Shown here one piece after another: positions 1-6,604 of a stretch of DNA of 15,108 nt (the stretch's first letter is position 1; the number at the start of each line of letters is the position of its first letter). Both the position numbers and the translations under genes were made by a program. The notes under the pieces are model-generated. The model was not told the origin of the DNA and did not search any database. It saw only the letters and a program-made list of their open reading frames with translations. Source of the DNA: Phycisphaerae bacterium (GTDB taxonomy: Bacteria > Planctomycetota > Phycisphaerae > UBA1845); contig JAJDDU010000425.1 of assembly GCA_029260155.1 (NCBI GenBank), positions 1 to 15,108 on the forward strand, in the 5' to 3' direction.

Positions 1-1
1 A

Positions 2-835
2 AAGTCAAACAGGCTCTACCGGGACGTTTCTCCAGTAACTAATTCGGAGGAGAACCATCATTTTCACCGGGTGTTCCGAGGGATGGTGGGCGAGTCAGTC
101 AAGCAGCACGTGCGTCGTCTGCGGATCGAGCGAGCGGTCCATCGTCTCAAGCACACCGACCAGTCCGTCACTCAGATTGCGTTTGACGCCGGGTATGAAG
201 CGCACGAAGCCTTCACTCGTGCGTTCGGGGCGATGTTCGGGCAGTCCCCGTCACAGTATCGCGGGCAGCACCGAATCGCGCTTCGCGCGGCCGCTCCCTC
301 CGATGTTCATTACGAGCCCGATGGCGAGCTGAAGGATTTCAAGGAACAAGCGTTAGGAGATTCGACCATGAACGTGCGTATCGAGGAGATTCCGTCCATG
401 CAGGTGGCGTTTGTCCGGCACACGGGGCCTTACGACGAGTGCGGCGATGCGTGGGGCAAGTTGATGTCTTGGGCGGGGCCGCGTGGGTTGTGTGGCCCTT
501 CGATGAAGTGTGTGGGTGTCGGCCACGATGATCCGGAAGTGACGCCGCGCGACAAGGTGCGCTACGACGCCGGTCTGGCCGTTGACAGACCCGTTAGCCC
601 GGAAGGTGACGTTGGCGTGCAGGATGTTGGTGGCGGTGAGTATGCGGTGGCCACGCATCGCGGTCCGTACGAGAAGTTGGGGGAAAGTTATGCAAGCCTC
701 TGTGGTCAGTGGTTGGCTGAGAGCGGGCGCGAGATGCGCTCCGCGCCGGCGCTTGAGTTCTATCGCAACAACCCGCAAACCACTCCGCCGGAGGAGTTGC
801 TGACTGACATTTGCATCCCGCTGGCGCCCCGATGA
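2..835 (+). CDS. AraC-family transcriptional regulator with C-terminal GyrI-like effector domain, 5' end not in window
   Basis: The reading frame is open from base 2 to the TGA at 833-835, so the true start probably lies left of the window; a GTG at 71 is possible but would cut into the DNA-binding domain. The N-terminal part has the AraC helix-turn-helix signature: HHFHRVFRGMVGESV, then RRLRIERAVHRL, then the second helix pair (SVTQIAFDAGYEAHEAFTRAF, followed by G-x-SPSQYR). After a short linker, the segment from MNVRIEEIPSMQVAFVRHTGPY to the end matches the GyrI-like/SOUL-type ligand domain, including the repeated RHTGPY and HRGPYEKLG motifs typical of AraC-GyrI fusions. Such proteins bind small hydrophobic or cationic compounds and regulate transcription in the cytoplasm. 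The residues encoded by about bases 2-52 do not resemble the usual first HTH helix, so the amino end may be divergent or disrupted. The ligand and target genes cannot be told from the sequence; the next gene is 138 bases downstream on the same strand. Confidence 0.85.
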   Translation, partial: KSNRLYRDVSPVTNSEENHHFHRVFRGMVGESVKQHVRRLRIERAVHRLKHTDQSVTQIAFDAGYEAHEAFTRAFGAMFGQSPSQYRGQHRIALRAAAPSDVHYEPDGELKDFKEQALGDSTMNVRIEEIPSMQVAFVRHTGPYDECGDAWGKLMSWAGPRGLCGPSMKCVGVGHDDPEVTPRDKVRYDAGLAVDRPVSPEGDVGVQDVGGGEYAVATHRGPYEKLGESYASLCGQWLAESGREMRSAPALEFYRNNPQTTPPEELLTDICIPLAPR

Positions 836-961
836 GGTGTGTGGACCGAGAGCTTCCTTGAGGGTCGCCGCTGAACCGGTCCGCGACTTAGGACGTTTGC
901 ACTCAGTATTGGCGTGTCAATCCGTCGATACCGAGGGGAGAGTGGACTGCGGTGCTTTTGT

Positions 962-965
962 GGAG
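962..965 (+). promoter_or_regulatory. Shine-Dalgarno site setting the GTG start at 974
   Basis: GGAG lies 8 bases before GTG 974. The frame is open further upstream to a GTG at 914, but the 20 residues that would be added do not fit the family, whereas the Rossmann strand begins directly at 974. The site therefore favours the shorter protein. Confidence 0.6.
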
Positions 966-973
966 CGGTTTCG

Positions 974-1978
974 GTGCGCGCGTTTGTTACGGGAGCGACG
1001 GGATTCATTGGGCGGTGTCTTGTGGACCGGCTTGTTCGGGACGGAGACGACGTTTCGGCGCTGGTGCGCAAAGACGATCATGATCTTCCAGCGACGGTGC
1101 GGGTTGCGATCGGGTGCGTTGAGGACGGCCGCGAAGTGCTCGCACAGGCCATGGCGGGGTGTGACGTCGTGTTTCATCTTGCGGCGCGGGTGTCGTTCGA
1201 TCCGCGCTCTCTAACTGATCTGCTGCGGGTGAATGGTGACGGAACGCGTGAGGTTCTGGCGGCTGCGCGGTCCGCGTCGGTTCCGCGCACGGTGGTCGTG
1301 AGCAGTGCGTGTACGATCGGATTGTCCGATCGTCCGGAGAAGCTGCTGGACGAAAACACGCCGCTTGACGCTCGATTGGTCGATCGCAATCCGTACATGC
1401 GCAGTAAATGCGCAGCCGAGGCGTGCGCGATGGAGGCGTCGCGCGGCGGACAGTGGGTTGTGATCGTGGACCCGACGACGGTGTTTGGCGCGGGGGATCG
1501 GACACTGAATTCGGGCACGCTTGTTCGGCAAGTGGCTCGCGCTGCGGTGCTGCCAGTGCCGCCGGGCGGTTCGAATGTAATCGACGTGGACGACGTCGTG
1601 GATGGGCTGTTCGCCGCTGCTCGAGAGGGGCGTTCGGGGAAGCGATACATCCTCGGCGGGGCGAATCTGCGTTTTGGTGAGATTCTCGATTCGGTAGCGT
1701 CCGTTGTGGGGCGCCGTCCGGTGATGGTGCCGTTGCCGGGGTTGGCGCGATTGCCGATGACGGTGGCTGCGTGGGTCGTTCAACGGTTGACGGGCAGCCG
1801 CCTCATAACGCCTCAAATCGTTGCCGATACATTCGCGTACAAGTTCTTTTCGAGCGAACGCGCCGAAGCGGAGTTGGGCTGGCGGGCGCGGAGGGACTTT
1901 ACCAGCACGCTGTCGTCTGCGTGGGATTACTACCGCCGCGAGGGGTTGATTACATTGCAGGCTGGAGCGGCGTCATGA
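974..1978 (+). CDS. NAD(P)-dependent epimerase/dehydratase (extended SDR, DFR/HpnA-like)
   Basis: The protein is 334 residues from the GTG at 974, which is supported by GGAG 8 bases upstream and by the dinucleotide-binding strand starting at residue 2. The Rossmann motif G-A-T-G-F-I-G is at residues 7-13. The sequence CDVVFHLAARVSF follows as in extended SDRs, then the catalytic Ser region (VVVSSACTIG) and Y141-M-R-S-K145, the YxxxK pair. A VDPTTVFGAGD segment and the C-terminal substrate-side region are intact. Family members oxidise, reduce or epimerise nucleotide sugars or reduce ketones such as dihydroflavonols; the closest general look is the hopanoid-associated epimerase or dihydroflavonol reductase type. 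The exact substrate is unknown. The stop codon overlaps the methyltransferase start (ATGA at 1975-1978), so the two are probably translationally coupled and work in the same pathway. Confidence 0.9.
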   Translation: MRAFVTGATGFIGRCLVDRLVRDGDDVSALVRKDDHDLPATVRVAIGCVEDGREVLAQAMAGCDVVFHLAARVSFDPRSLTDLLRVNGDGTREVLAAARSASVPRTVVVSSACTIGLSDRPEKLLDENTPLDARLVDRNPYMRSKCAAEACAMEASRGGQWVVIVDPTTVFGAGDRTLNSGTLVRQVARAAVLPVPPGGSNVIDVDDVVDGLFAAAREGRSGKRYILGGANLRFGEILDSVASVVGRRPVMVPLPGLARLPMTVAAWVVQRLTGSRLITPQIVADTFAYKFFSSERAEAELGWRARRDFTSTLSSAWDYYRREGLITLQAGAAS

Positions 1979-2730
1979 CGATCGCATGTCCAACGGCGAC
2001 GGACGTCAAGCGGGCCAATCGGCGTCTCTATGATGCGGTGGCTGACGGTTATGAAGTGGTCGACGGGCGTCGCAACGAAGCGCTCGCCCAGTGGATTCGC
2101 GGCAGGCTCTCGCGCTTGGCGGATGCGCACGGTTGCGGGCGTCTTCTCGATCTCGGCAGCGGTTCGGGTGTTGTGACGCGGGAGGGGCGGGGGCTGTTCG
2201 ATCAGACGATTGCGCTTGATCTGTCGCCCGCGATTCTTGCGGAGGCTGGAGACATCGCGGATGCGCGTGTCGCAGCCGACACCGACGCACTTCCGATTGC
2301 CGATGCGTCGGTGGATGTGGTCACGTGCTTCGCGGTTCTGCACCATTTGTTCGACGCGGCGGGCTTGGTTCGCGAGGTCGCTCGGGTGTTGAAGCCGGGC
2401 GGCGTATTCTGGTCGGACCACGACATGGATCTTACTTTCTACAATCGGTTTCGGTGGCCGTTGCGGGTCTATCGGCGGTTGCGGGCGGCGGATGTGAAGT
2501 ACGTGCGGGCGTCGACGGACATTGACGCCGAGACGTACGCCCTTGCGGAATTTCGGGAAGACGGCGTCGACGGGTCTCGGGTGATGGGGCAGCTTCGTGA
2601 TGCGCGCTTGCGCCCGGAGGCGAAGTTTCACTGGTTCGGGTTGACGGGGCTGACGAACAGTTTGTTTGGGGAGCGGTCGAGCGCTCGCGGGTGGGCGCCG
2701 TTGCTTTCCATTACTGCGGTTCGTGAGTGA
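1975..2730 (+). CDS. Class I SAM-dependent methyltransferase
   Basis: A 251-residue protein starts at the ATG that overlaps the upstream stop codon; GGAG at 1964-1967 gives a spacing of 7 bases. The frame is open back to 1771, but that extension lies inside the epimerase gene and carries no domain signal. SAM-binding motif I is R56-LLDLGSGSG; the acidic residue after strand 2 is in ALDLSPAIL, motif II is DALPIADASVDVVTCFAVLHHL, and the post-motif is REVARVLKPGGVFW. This is the layout of methyltransferase types 11 and 25. The segment after VFWSDHDMDLTFYNRFRWPLR is rich in aromatic and basic residues and may form a lid over a hydrophobic or phenolic substrate (inference). The gene sits between an epimerase/reductase and a B12-type radical SAM gene, which suggests tailoring of a small molecule or lipid. 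The acceptor (O, N or C) cannot be assigned. Confidence 0.9.
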   Translation: MTIACPTATDVKRANRRLYDAVADGYEVVDGRRNEALAQWIRGRLSRLADAHGCGRLLDLGSGSGVVTREGRGLFDQTIALDLSPAILAEAGDIADARVAADTDALPIADASVDVVTCFAVLHHLFDAAGLVREVARVLKPGGVFWSDHDMDLTFYNRFRWPLRVYRRLRAADVKYVRASTDIDAETYALAEFREDGVDGSRVMGQLRDARLRPEAKFHWFGLTGLTNSLFGERSSARGWAPLLSITAVRE

Positions 2731-2740
2731 GCGGGATTGA

Positions 2741-2762
2741 CTCACGGGCTACAACCCGTGGG
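2741..2762 (+). repeat. Palindromic hairpin before the radical SAM start
   Basis: CACGGG (2743-2748) and CCCGTG (2755-2760) are perfect inverted arms around the loop CTACAA; a further T-G and C-G pair extend the stem to 8. It ends 13 bases before the ATG at 2776. There is no T-run, so it is not an intrinsic terminator. It could be a dispersed palindrome or an element near the ribosome landing site, since no Shine-Dalgarno sequence is seen before 2776. Confidence 0.55.
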
Positions 2763-2775
2763 CGTTGTACTGATT

Positions 2776-4185
2776 ATGTCGCGTGTTGTTCTTATCTATC
2801 CGCAGCCGAATCGTATCACGTTTGATACTGCGCACAGCATCAATCTCGGTCTTGCGTACATGGCGGCGTGTCTCGAACGACGGGGGCACTCGGTTGCGAT
2901 GCACGATTGCAACCTTGAGTCGTTCGAGCTCCTTCTTGAGAAGCTGCGCGACGCGGAGTTGGTAGGGTTCTACGTTATTACGGCCGCAGTCAAGGCGTCG
3001 GTGGCGTTGGCGGAGCGAATCAAGAACGATATCAACTCGGAGTGCAAGATCATCTTCGGAGGACCGCATCCAACGTCTCGTCCAGACGAGCTGGCGGATT
3101 GGCCTTGCGTCGATTTCGTAGCGGTCGGCGAGGGCGAGGAACTTCTCTGCGATCTGATCGAGAACCTGGACAACGCGCCGGTTCGCGATCGGCTTCAGGG
3201 TCTGGCGTATCGGAGAAACGACGGGACGATCGGGCACAACGGCAAGGCGCGTTTTCCAGAGGACTTGGATGCTCTTCCGTTTCCGGCCTATCACCTCATC
3301 CCGCACCAGCGAATCGGTCCGACGAGGCCAACGTGGGTCAACGCGCGGAAGTTGGTTTGCGGGTCGATGATGACTTCGCGCGGGTGTCCGTATCGTTGTA
3401 CGTTCTGCACGTCCGCAGCGGATCAGCCGTTCGGCAAGAAGTTCCGAGTGATGTCGCCCGAACGCGTGGTCGACGAGATCGAGTGGTTGATGCGCGACTA
3501 CGGCGTGAACTTTGTCGAGTTCCAGGACGACGTGTTCAACCTGATTACGTCTCGTGCCGAGGACATTTGCCGGCTCATCCTCAAGCGGAAGCTGAACATT
3601 CGCTGGTCGATTCCGAACGGCATTTCGCGTGTCGAGAACATTACCGAGGATTTCCTGCGTCTCTGTCAGAAATCTGGATGCGTGGATGCCTGGTTCGCGG
3701 CGGAGTCGGGCTCGGAGCGGATTCGCAACGAAGTCATCCAAAAGCAAAACACGATCGAGCAAGTTCGCCGAGCGATTGAGGCGTCGAACCGGTTGGGGAT
3801 TCAGACCGGGGCGTTCTTCATGTTCGGCAGTGCGGACGAGACGCTCGAAGAGATGCAACAGACGATCGATTTTGCAAAGTCGCTTCCTCTGGACCGGGCG
3901 CAGTTTACGATCACCACGCCGTTTCCGGGGACGTCGCTGTGGGATCGGATCGATCGTGAAGGGCAGTGGTTGGTTCAGGACTACGATCAGTTTGGCCCGT
4001 ATGAGAACGTCGTCTATTACGAGATCGGGCGTCTGCGAAAAGAGAACGTTCTGAAGATGTACAAGAAGGCGTTTCGCAGTTTCTATCTGAGACCTTCGTA
4101 CCTGCTTCGCAAGGCGGCGTTGCGTCGCGAGACCTATACCAATCTGCCGATGCTAATGCGTCAAGCCGTGCAGTTCATGACGTAG
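2776..4185 (+). CDS. B12-binding-domain radical SAM protein (BchE/HpnJ-like class)
   Basis: A 469-residue protein is predicted from ATG 2776. The start was chosen because MSRVVLIYPQPN is the usual first strand of this class; a TTG at 2737 would add 13 residues read from the hairpin. Residues 1 to about 150 form the cobalamin-binding Rossmann domain, with GGPHPT at 95-100 and VGEGEE at 117-122. The DxHxxG cobalamin-ligating histidine motif is not seen, as in many class B enzymes. The radical SAM core holds C204-x3-C208-x2-C211 (SRGCPYRCTFC) for the 4Fe-4S cluster, followed by FQDDVFN, AESGSERIRN and GAFFMFGSADET segments. The C-terminal part ends with FRSFYLRPSYLLRK, common in this class. Members carry out radical methylation, ring formation or other rearrangements on lipids, tetrapyrroles and natural products. 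The gene follows the epimerase and methyltransferase by 45 bases. The substrate is unknown. Confidence 0.92.
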   Translation: MSRVVLIYPQPNRITFDTAHSINLGLAYMAACLERRGHSVAMHDCNLESFELLLEKLRDAELVGFYVITAAVKASVALAERIKNDINSECKIIFGGPHPTSRPDELADWPCVDFVAVGEGEELLCDLIENLDNAPVRDRLQGLAYRRNDGTIGHNGKARFPEDLDALPFPAYHLIPHQRIGPTRPTWVNARKLVCGSMMTSRGCPYRCTFCTSAADQPFGKKFRVMSPERVVDEIEWLMRDYGVNFVEFQDDVFNLITSRAEDICRLILKRKLNIRWSIPNGISRVENITEDFLRLCQKSGCVDAWFAAESGSERIRNEVIQKQNTIEQVRRAIEASNRLGIQTGAFFMFGSADETLEEMQQTIDFAKSLPLDRAQFTITTPFPGTSLWDRIDREGQWLVQDYDQFGPYENVVYYEIGRLRKENVLKMYKKAFRSFYLRPSYLLRKAALRRETYTNLPMLMRQAVQFMT

Positions 4186-4433
4186 AGGTTATATTCCTGG
4201 CCCTCCATTGGGTTTGGATCTCTGCGACGAATTCCCCGCTCAAACTGAACCGCCACGCACCGAACCGAATGCACGGCGGTGTGGGACCACGGTGGGGACG
4301 CCCCAGCCTCCTACCTGATCGCAGCGAACCTGGCGAACGCCGTCCCCAGAAGGTGGCCTCGCTCGGTCCACTGGGAAGAGAATCCGACTCGCAATGGCGT
4401 CACTGGTCGTAGTTGGGCCCAGCGGTTTCGGTC

Positions 4434-4454
4434 GAGTGACAGTTTCTGTCACTC
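4434..4454. repeat. Perfect inverted repeat, 9-base arms with 3-base spacer
   Basis: The arms GAGTGACAG (4434-4442) and CTGTCACTC (4446-4454) are exact reverse complements around TTT. The symmetry and the TGACA/TGTCA half-sites look like an operator for a dimeric regulator; the same bases would also form a tight RNA hairpin. It lies 161 bases before the rusA-like start. A partial half-site-like TGTCAGTTTT follows near 4463. No T-tract follows at once, so termination is less likely than protein binding. Confidence 0.6.
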
Positions 4455-4600
4455 AGTAGGGGTGTCAGTTTTGGGCGCGATGCCCATGTTTTCTGGAGTC
4501 ATTGCCCGAGGATAGTCGTTGTGTGGTCCGGCAGAGGCGGGTGTTGCGCCGAAGCGCCTAACGCCGTCATTATCGTTTGGTTTGTGTGGTGACTTGACAG

Positions 4601-4606
4601 AGGAGG
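4601..4606 (+). promoter_or_regulatory. Strong Shine-Dalgarno for the rusA-like gene
   Basis: AGGAGG lies 9 bases before ATG 4616. It is the best consensus ribosome site I noticed in the window and fixes the start of this short gene. Confidence 0.7.
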
Positions 4607-4615
4607 GTTGGGCCG

Positions 4616-5050
4616 ATGATCACGCCGATTTGCTTTCTCGTGCCGGGGACGCCGGTCAGCTTTCAGTCGCGCCGAGAGGCGGTTCGCCAATGGAAAGAGA
4701 AGGTGGCGTCCATTGCGCGGACGCACGTGAGCGAGCCGAACGAGGACTCGGAATTCGCGGTGAGCATCACCCACTTTTACCGGGCGCCTCCGCGCTGCGA
4801 CACGGACAACATGGCCAAGCCGATCTGTGACGCGCTCAACGAAATCATCTATCGTGACGACTGGCAAGTTGTCGAGCGTGTTGCCCGGCGCATTCCTCTG
4901 GACCGTAGTTTTTCACTGTGGGGCATGCCTCGAGAGTTGGCGCTCGCGTTGTGCGCGGGGGACGACTTCGTGTACATACGGATCGCGCGTGTGCGGGCCA
5001 TGACGCTCTGCGCTTCATGGAATCGGTCGAAGCTGGTTTCGGCGTGGTAG
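4616..5050 (+). CDS. RusA-family crossover junction endodeoxyribonuclease
   Basis: A 144-residue protein is preceded by AGGAGG at 9 bases. It opens with the RusA-type strand ITPICFLVPGTPVSFQSRR. The family core is R60-C-D62-T-D64-N-x2-KP-x2-DALN followed by Y-R-D81-D82-x-QV, matching the acidic residues (Asp70, Asp72 and Asp91 in E. coli RusA) that bind Mg2+ and cut Holliday junctions. RusA is a cytoplasmic dimer that resolves four-way junctions in recombination and repair and is most often carried by prophages. Here no phage genes flank it. The last ~40 residues (LWGMPRELAL onward) differ from the usual short C-terminus, which makes the protein slightly long for the family (about 120). The gene is convergent with kbl and ends 15 bases from it. 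The symbol is left empty because only family membership is clear. Confidence 0.82.
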   Translation: MITPICFLVPGTPVSFQSRREAVRQWKEKVASIARTHVSEPNEDSEFAVSITHFYRAPPRCDTDNMAKPICDALNEIIYRDDWQVVERVARRIPLDRSFSLWGMPRELALALCAGDDFVYIRIARVRAMTLCASWNRSKLVSAW

Positions 5051-5065
5051 CGTGCGCATGCGGCG

Positions 5066-6307
5066 TCACTCGCCGTAGCGGGCTATGATCTCGCTCGCGG
5101 ATTTGCCCAGCACGTCGTATTTGCGGCCGCATTCGGTAAAGGCTTCGACCGCTTGGTCGATTTGTTCGGTTGTGTGGCCGGCGGACAGTTGTACACGGAT
5201 GCGCGCCTGCCCTCGCGGGACCACGGGGAAGTAGAAGCCAATCACGTAGATGCCCTTGGCGTAGAGGTCGCGGGCGAAGTCCTGACTGAGTTTGGCGTTG
5301 TACAGCATGATGGGGACGATGGGGTGCTGGCCGGGGCGAATGTCGAATCCGGCTTCGGTCATCCGTGCGCGGAATCGCGTGGTGTTGGCCTCCAAGGTGT
5401 CGCGTAATTCGGTCGACTCGGTGAGCAGATCGATTGCTCTGATGGTCGCGGCGACGATGACGGGTGAGAGCGTGTTGGAGAATAGGTAGGGTCGCGATCG
5501 CTGGCGCAGCAGGTCGATGATTTCCCGGCGTCCTGAGGTGCATCCGCCGGATGCGCCGCCGAGGGCCTTGCCGAATGTGGTGGTGATAATGTCTACGCGG
5601 CCCATCACGTCGCAGTGCTCGTGCGTGCCTCGGCCACGCTTGCCCATAAAGCCGGTGCAGTGGGAATCGTCGACCATTACCATCGCGTCATACTTTTCGG
5701 CGAGGTCGCAGATTCCGCCCAGATTGGCGACGTCGCCATCCATACTGAATCCGCCGTCCGTCGCGATCAGGCGATAGCGCGCGTCTGCGTTTTCGTTGAG
5801 TTTCTCTTCGAGGCTGGCCATGTCGGCGTGTTGGAAGATGGAGCGTTTGGCTTTGCAGAGCCGGATGCCGTCGATGATAGACGCGTGGTTGAGTTGGTCG
5901 GTGATGACGGCGTCGTCGGCTGAGAGGAGGGTCTCGAAGAGGCCGCCGTTGGCGTCGAAGCACGACGTATAGAGGATGGTGTCGTCGGTGCCGAGGAACT
6001 CGGAGGTCTTGCGTTCCAGTGTTTTGTGAATGTCCTGGGTCCCGCAGATGAACCGGACGCTGGAGAGCCCGTAGCCGCGTTGGTCGAGAACGTCGCGGGC
6101 AGCTTGAAGCAACTCGGGATGAGAGGACAGGCCTAGATAGTTGTTGGCGCAGAAGTTGATCACTTCGGCGGGTGCGGCCGAGGCGGGAAAGCGCACGCTT
6201 ATCTCTGCCGCCTGGGGCGAGACGATGAGTCGTTCATCTTTGTGCAAGCCGGCTTCGCGGATGCTCGCGAGTTCTTTCACGAGATCGTCTTTGATGCGTC
6301 CGTACAT
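5066..6307 (-). CDS. kbl: Glycine C-acetyltransferase (2-amino-3-ketobutyrate CoA ligase)
   Basis: This is a 413-residue PLP enzyme of the alpha-oxoamine synthase family. It cleaves 2-amino-3-oxobutanoate with CoA to glycine and acetyl-CoA in threonine catabolism, in the cytoplasm. The N-terminus NFCANNYLGLSSHPEL, the RFICGTQDIHKTLE segment (which separates KBL from biotin and heme paralogues), H141, VDDSHCTGF (D213, H216) and the Schiff-base lysine in TTTFGKALGG (K247) are all present and close to E. coli positions. The normal TDG-x-FSMDGD motif is also there. Length is near that of E. coli Kbl (398). The ATG at 6307 has GGAGG 11 bases upstream on the minus strand. Threonine dehydrogenase (tdh), its usual partner, is not adjacent on either side, so the substrate must be supplied by a gene elsewhere. 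Other members of the family (BioF, HemA, SPT) remain possible but fit less well. Confidence 0.93.
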   Translation of the reverse strand: MYGRIKDDLVKELASIREAGLHKDERLIVSPQAAEISVRFPASAAPAEVINFCANNYLGLSSHPELLQAARDVLDQRGYGLSSVRFICGTQDIHKTLERKTSEFLGTDDTILYTSCFDANGGLFETLLSADDAVITDQLNHASIIDGIRLCKAKRSIFQHADMASLEEKLNENADARYRLIATDGGFSMDGDVANLGGICDLAEKYDAMVMVDDSHCTGFMGKRGRGTHEHCDVMGRVDIITTTFGKALGGASGGCTSGRREIIDLLRQRSRPYLFSNTLSPVIVAATIRAIDLLTESTELRDTLEANTTRFRARMTEAGFDIRPGQHPIVPIMLYNAKLSQDFARDLYAKGIYVIGFYFPVVPRGQARIRVQLSAGHTTEQIDQAVEAFTECGRKYDVLGKSASEIIARYGE

Positions 6308-6604
6308 GGTTGTGCGTGCCTCCGTAGGGTTTTAGGTCGTTTTCAGACGGTGTGATTGTATGGCTCATCGGAGCGAATTCCAGTGTTGGTGGCGGATCAA
6401 GTTTTCTTGCAGAGGATTGTAGGGGAACGCTCCCCTTCGGGTCGCCACCGAACCAGTTATTTACGCTTCTGTTGACGCATCGGTTGCTTGGCTTGATCGG
6501 TTCGGGTACGAGAGTTGGGGCGGCGGGGCGACTTGGTTCGAGGAACCGCGTCCGTCGGGCGCTCTTGCAACGGGACAACTTACGCGGAGGCGCGATGTAG
6601 ACGG
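6308..6604. other. Divergent intergenic region between kbl and the spermidine synthase-like gene
   Basis: 297 bases without a supported gene. It must contain the kbl promoter (minus) and the promoter of the next gene (plus). One compact hairpin is visible: AGGGGA (6421-6426), ACGC loop, TCCCCT (6431-6436). GGAGG at 6586-6590 is followed after 4 bases by ATG TAG (6595-6600), a start codon followed directly by a stop, just ahead of the real gene. No clear -35/-10 pair was found. Confidence 0.45.

Larger units (their letters stand above)
4186..4615. other. 430-base gene-free region between the radical SAM and rusA-like genes
   Basis: No convincing coding frame is present; the short open frames on both strands show no domain, signal peptide or ribosome-site support. 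It holds three compact inverted repeats: TGGGG-ACG-CCCCA at 4293-4305, the perfect 9+3+9 repeat at 4434-4454 and TGGGC-GCGAT-GCCCA at 4472-4486, the last followed by TGTTTT. The last could be a weak terminator, but its stem is only 5 pairs. The promoter for the rusA-like gene should lie here; no clear -35/-10 pair was found. Confidence 0.5.

Noticed and set aside
2749..3858. Open frame of 369 codons on the minus strand
   Set aside because: It lies opposite the radical SAM gene, whose cysteine motif and B12-domain signature decide the strand.
4240..4452. 70-codon minus-strand frame
   Set aside because: No motif, no ribosome site and no family; it overlaps the perfect inverted repeat, which argues for regulatory DNA.
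5061..5075. CGGCG-TCACT-CGCCG hairpin at the rusA-like/kbl convergence as a terminator
   Set aside because: Only 5 base pairs, no T-tract, and it overlaps the kbl stop codon; too weak to call.
6352..6600. 82-codon plus-strand frame in the kbl divergent region
   Set aside because: No ribosome site at its start, a biased Arg/Gly/Leu composition, and it stops at the ATGTAG just before the real gene.
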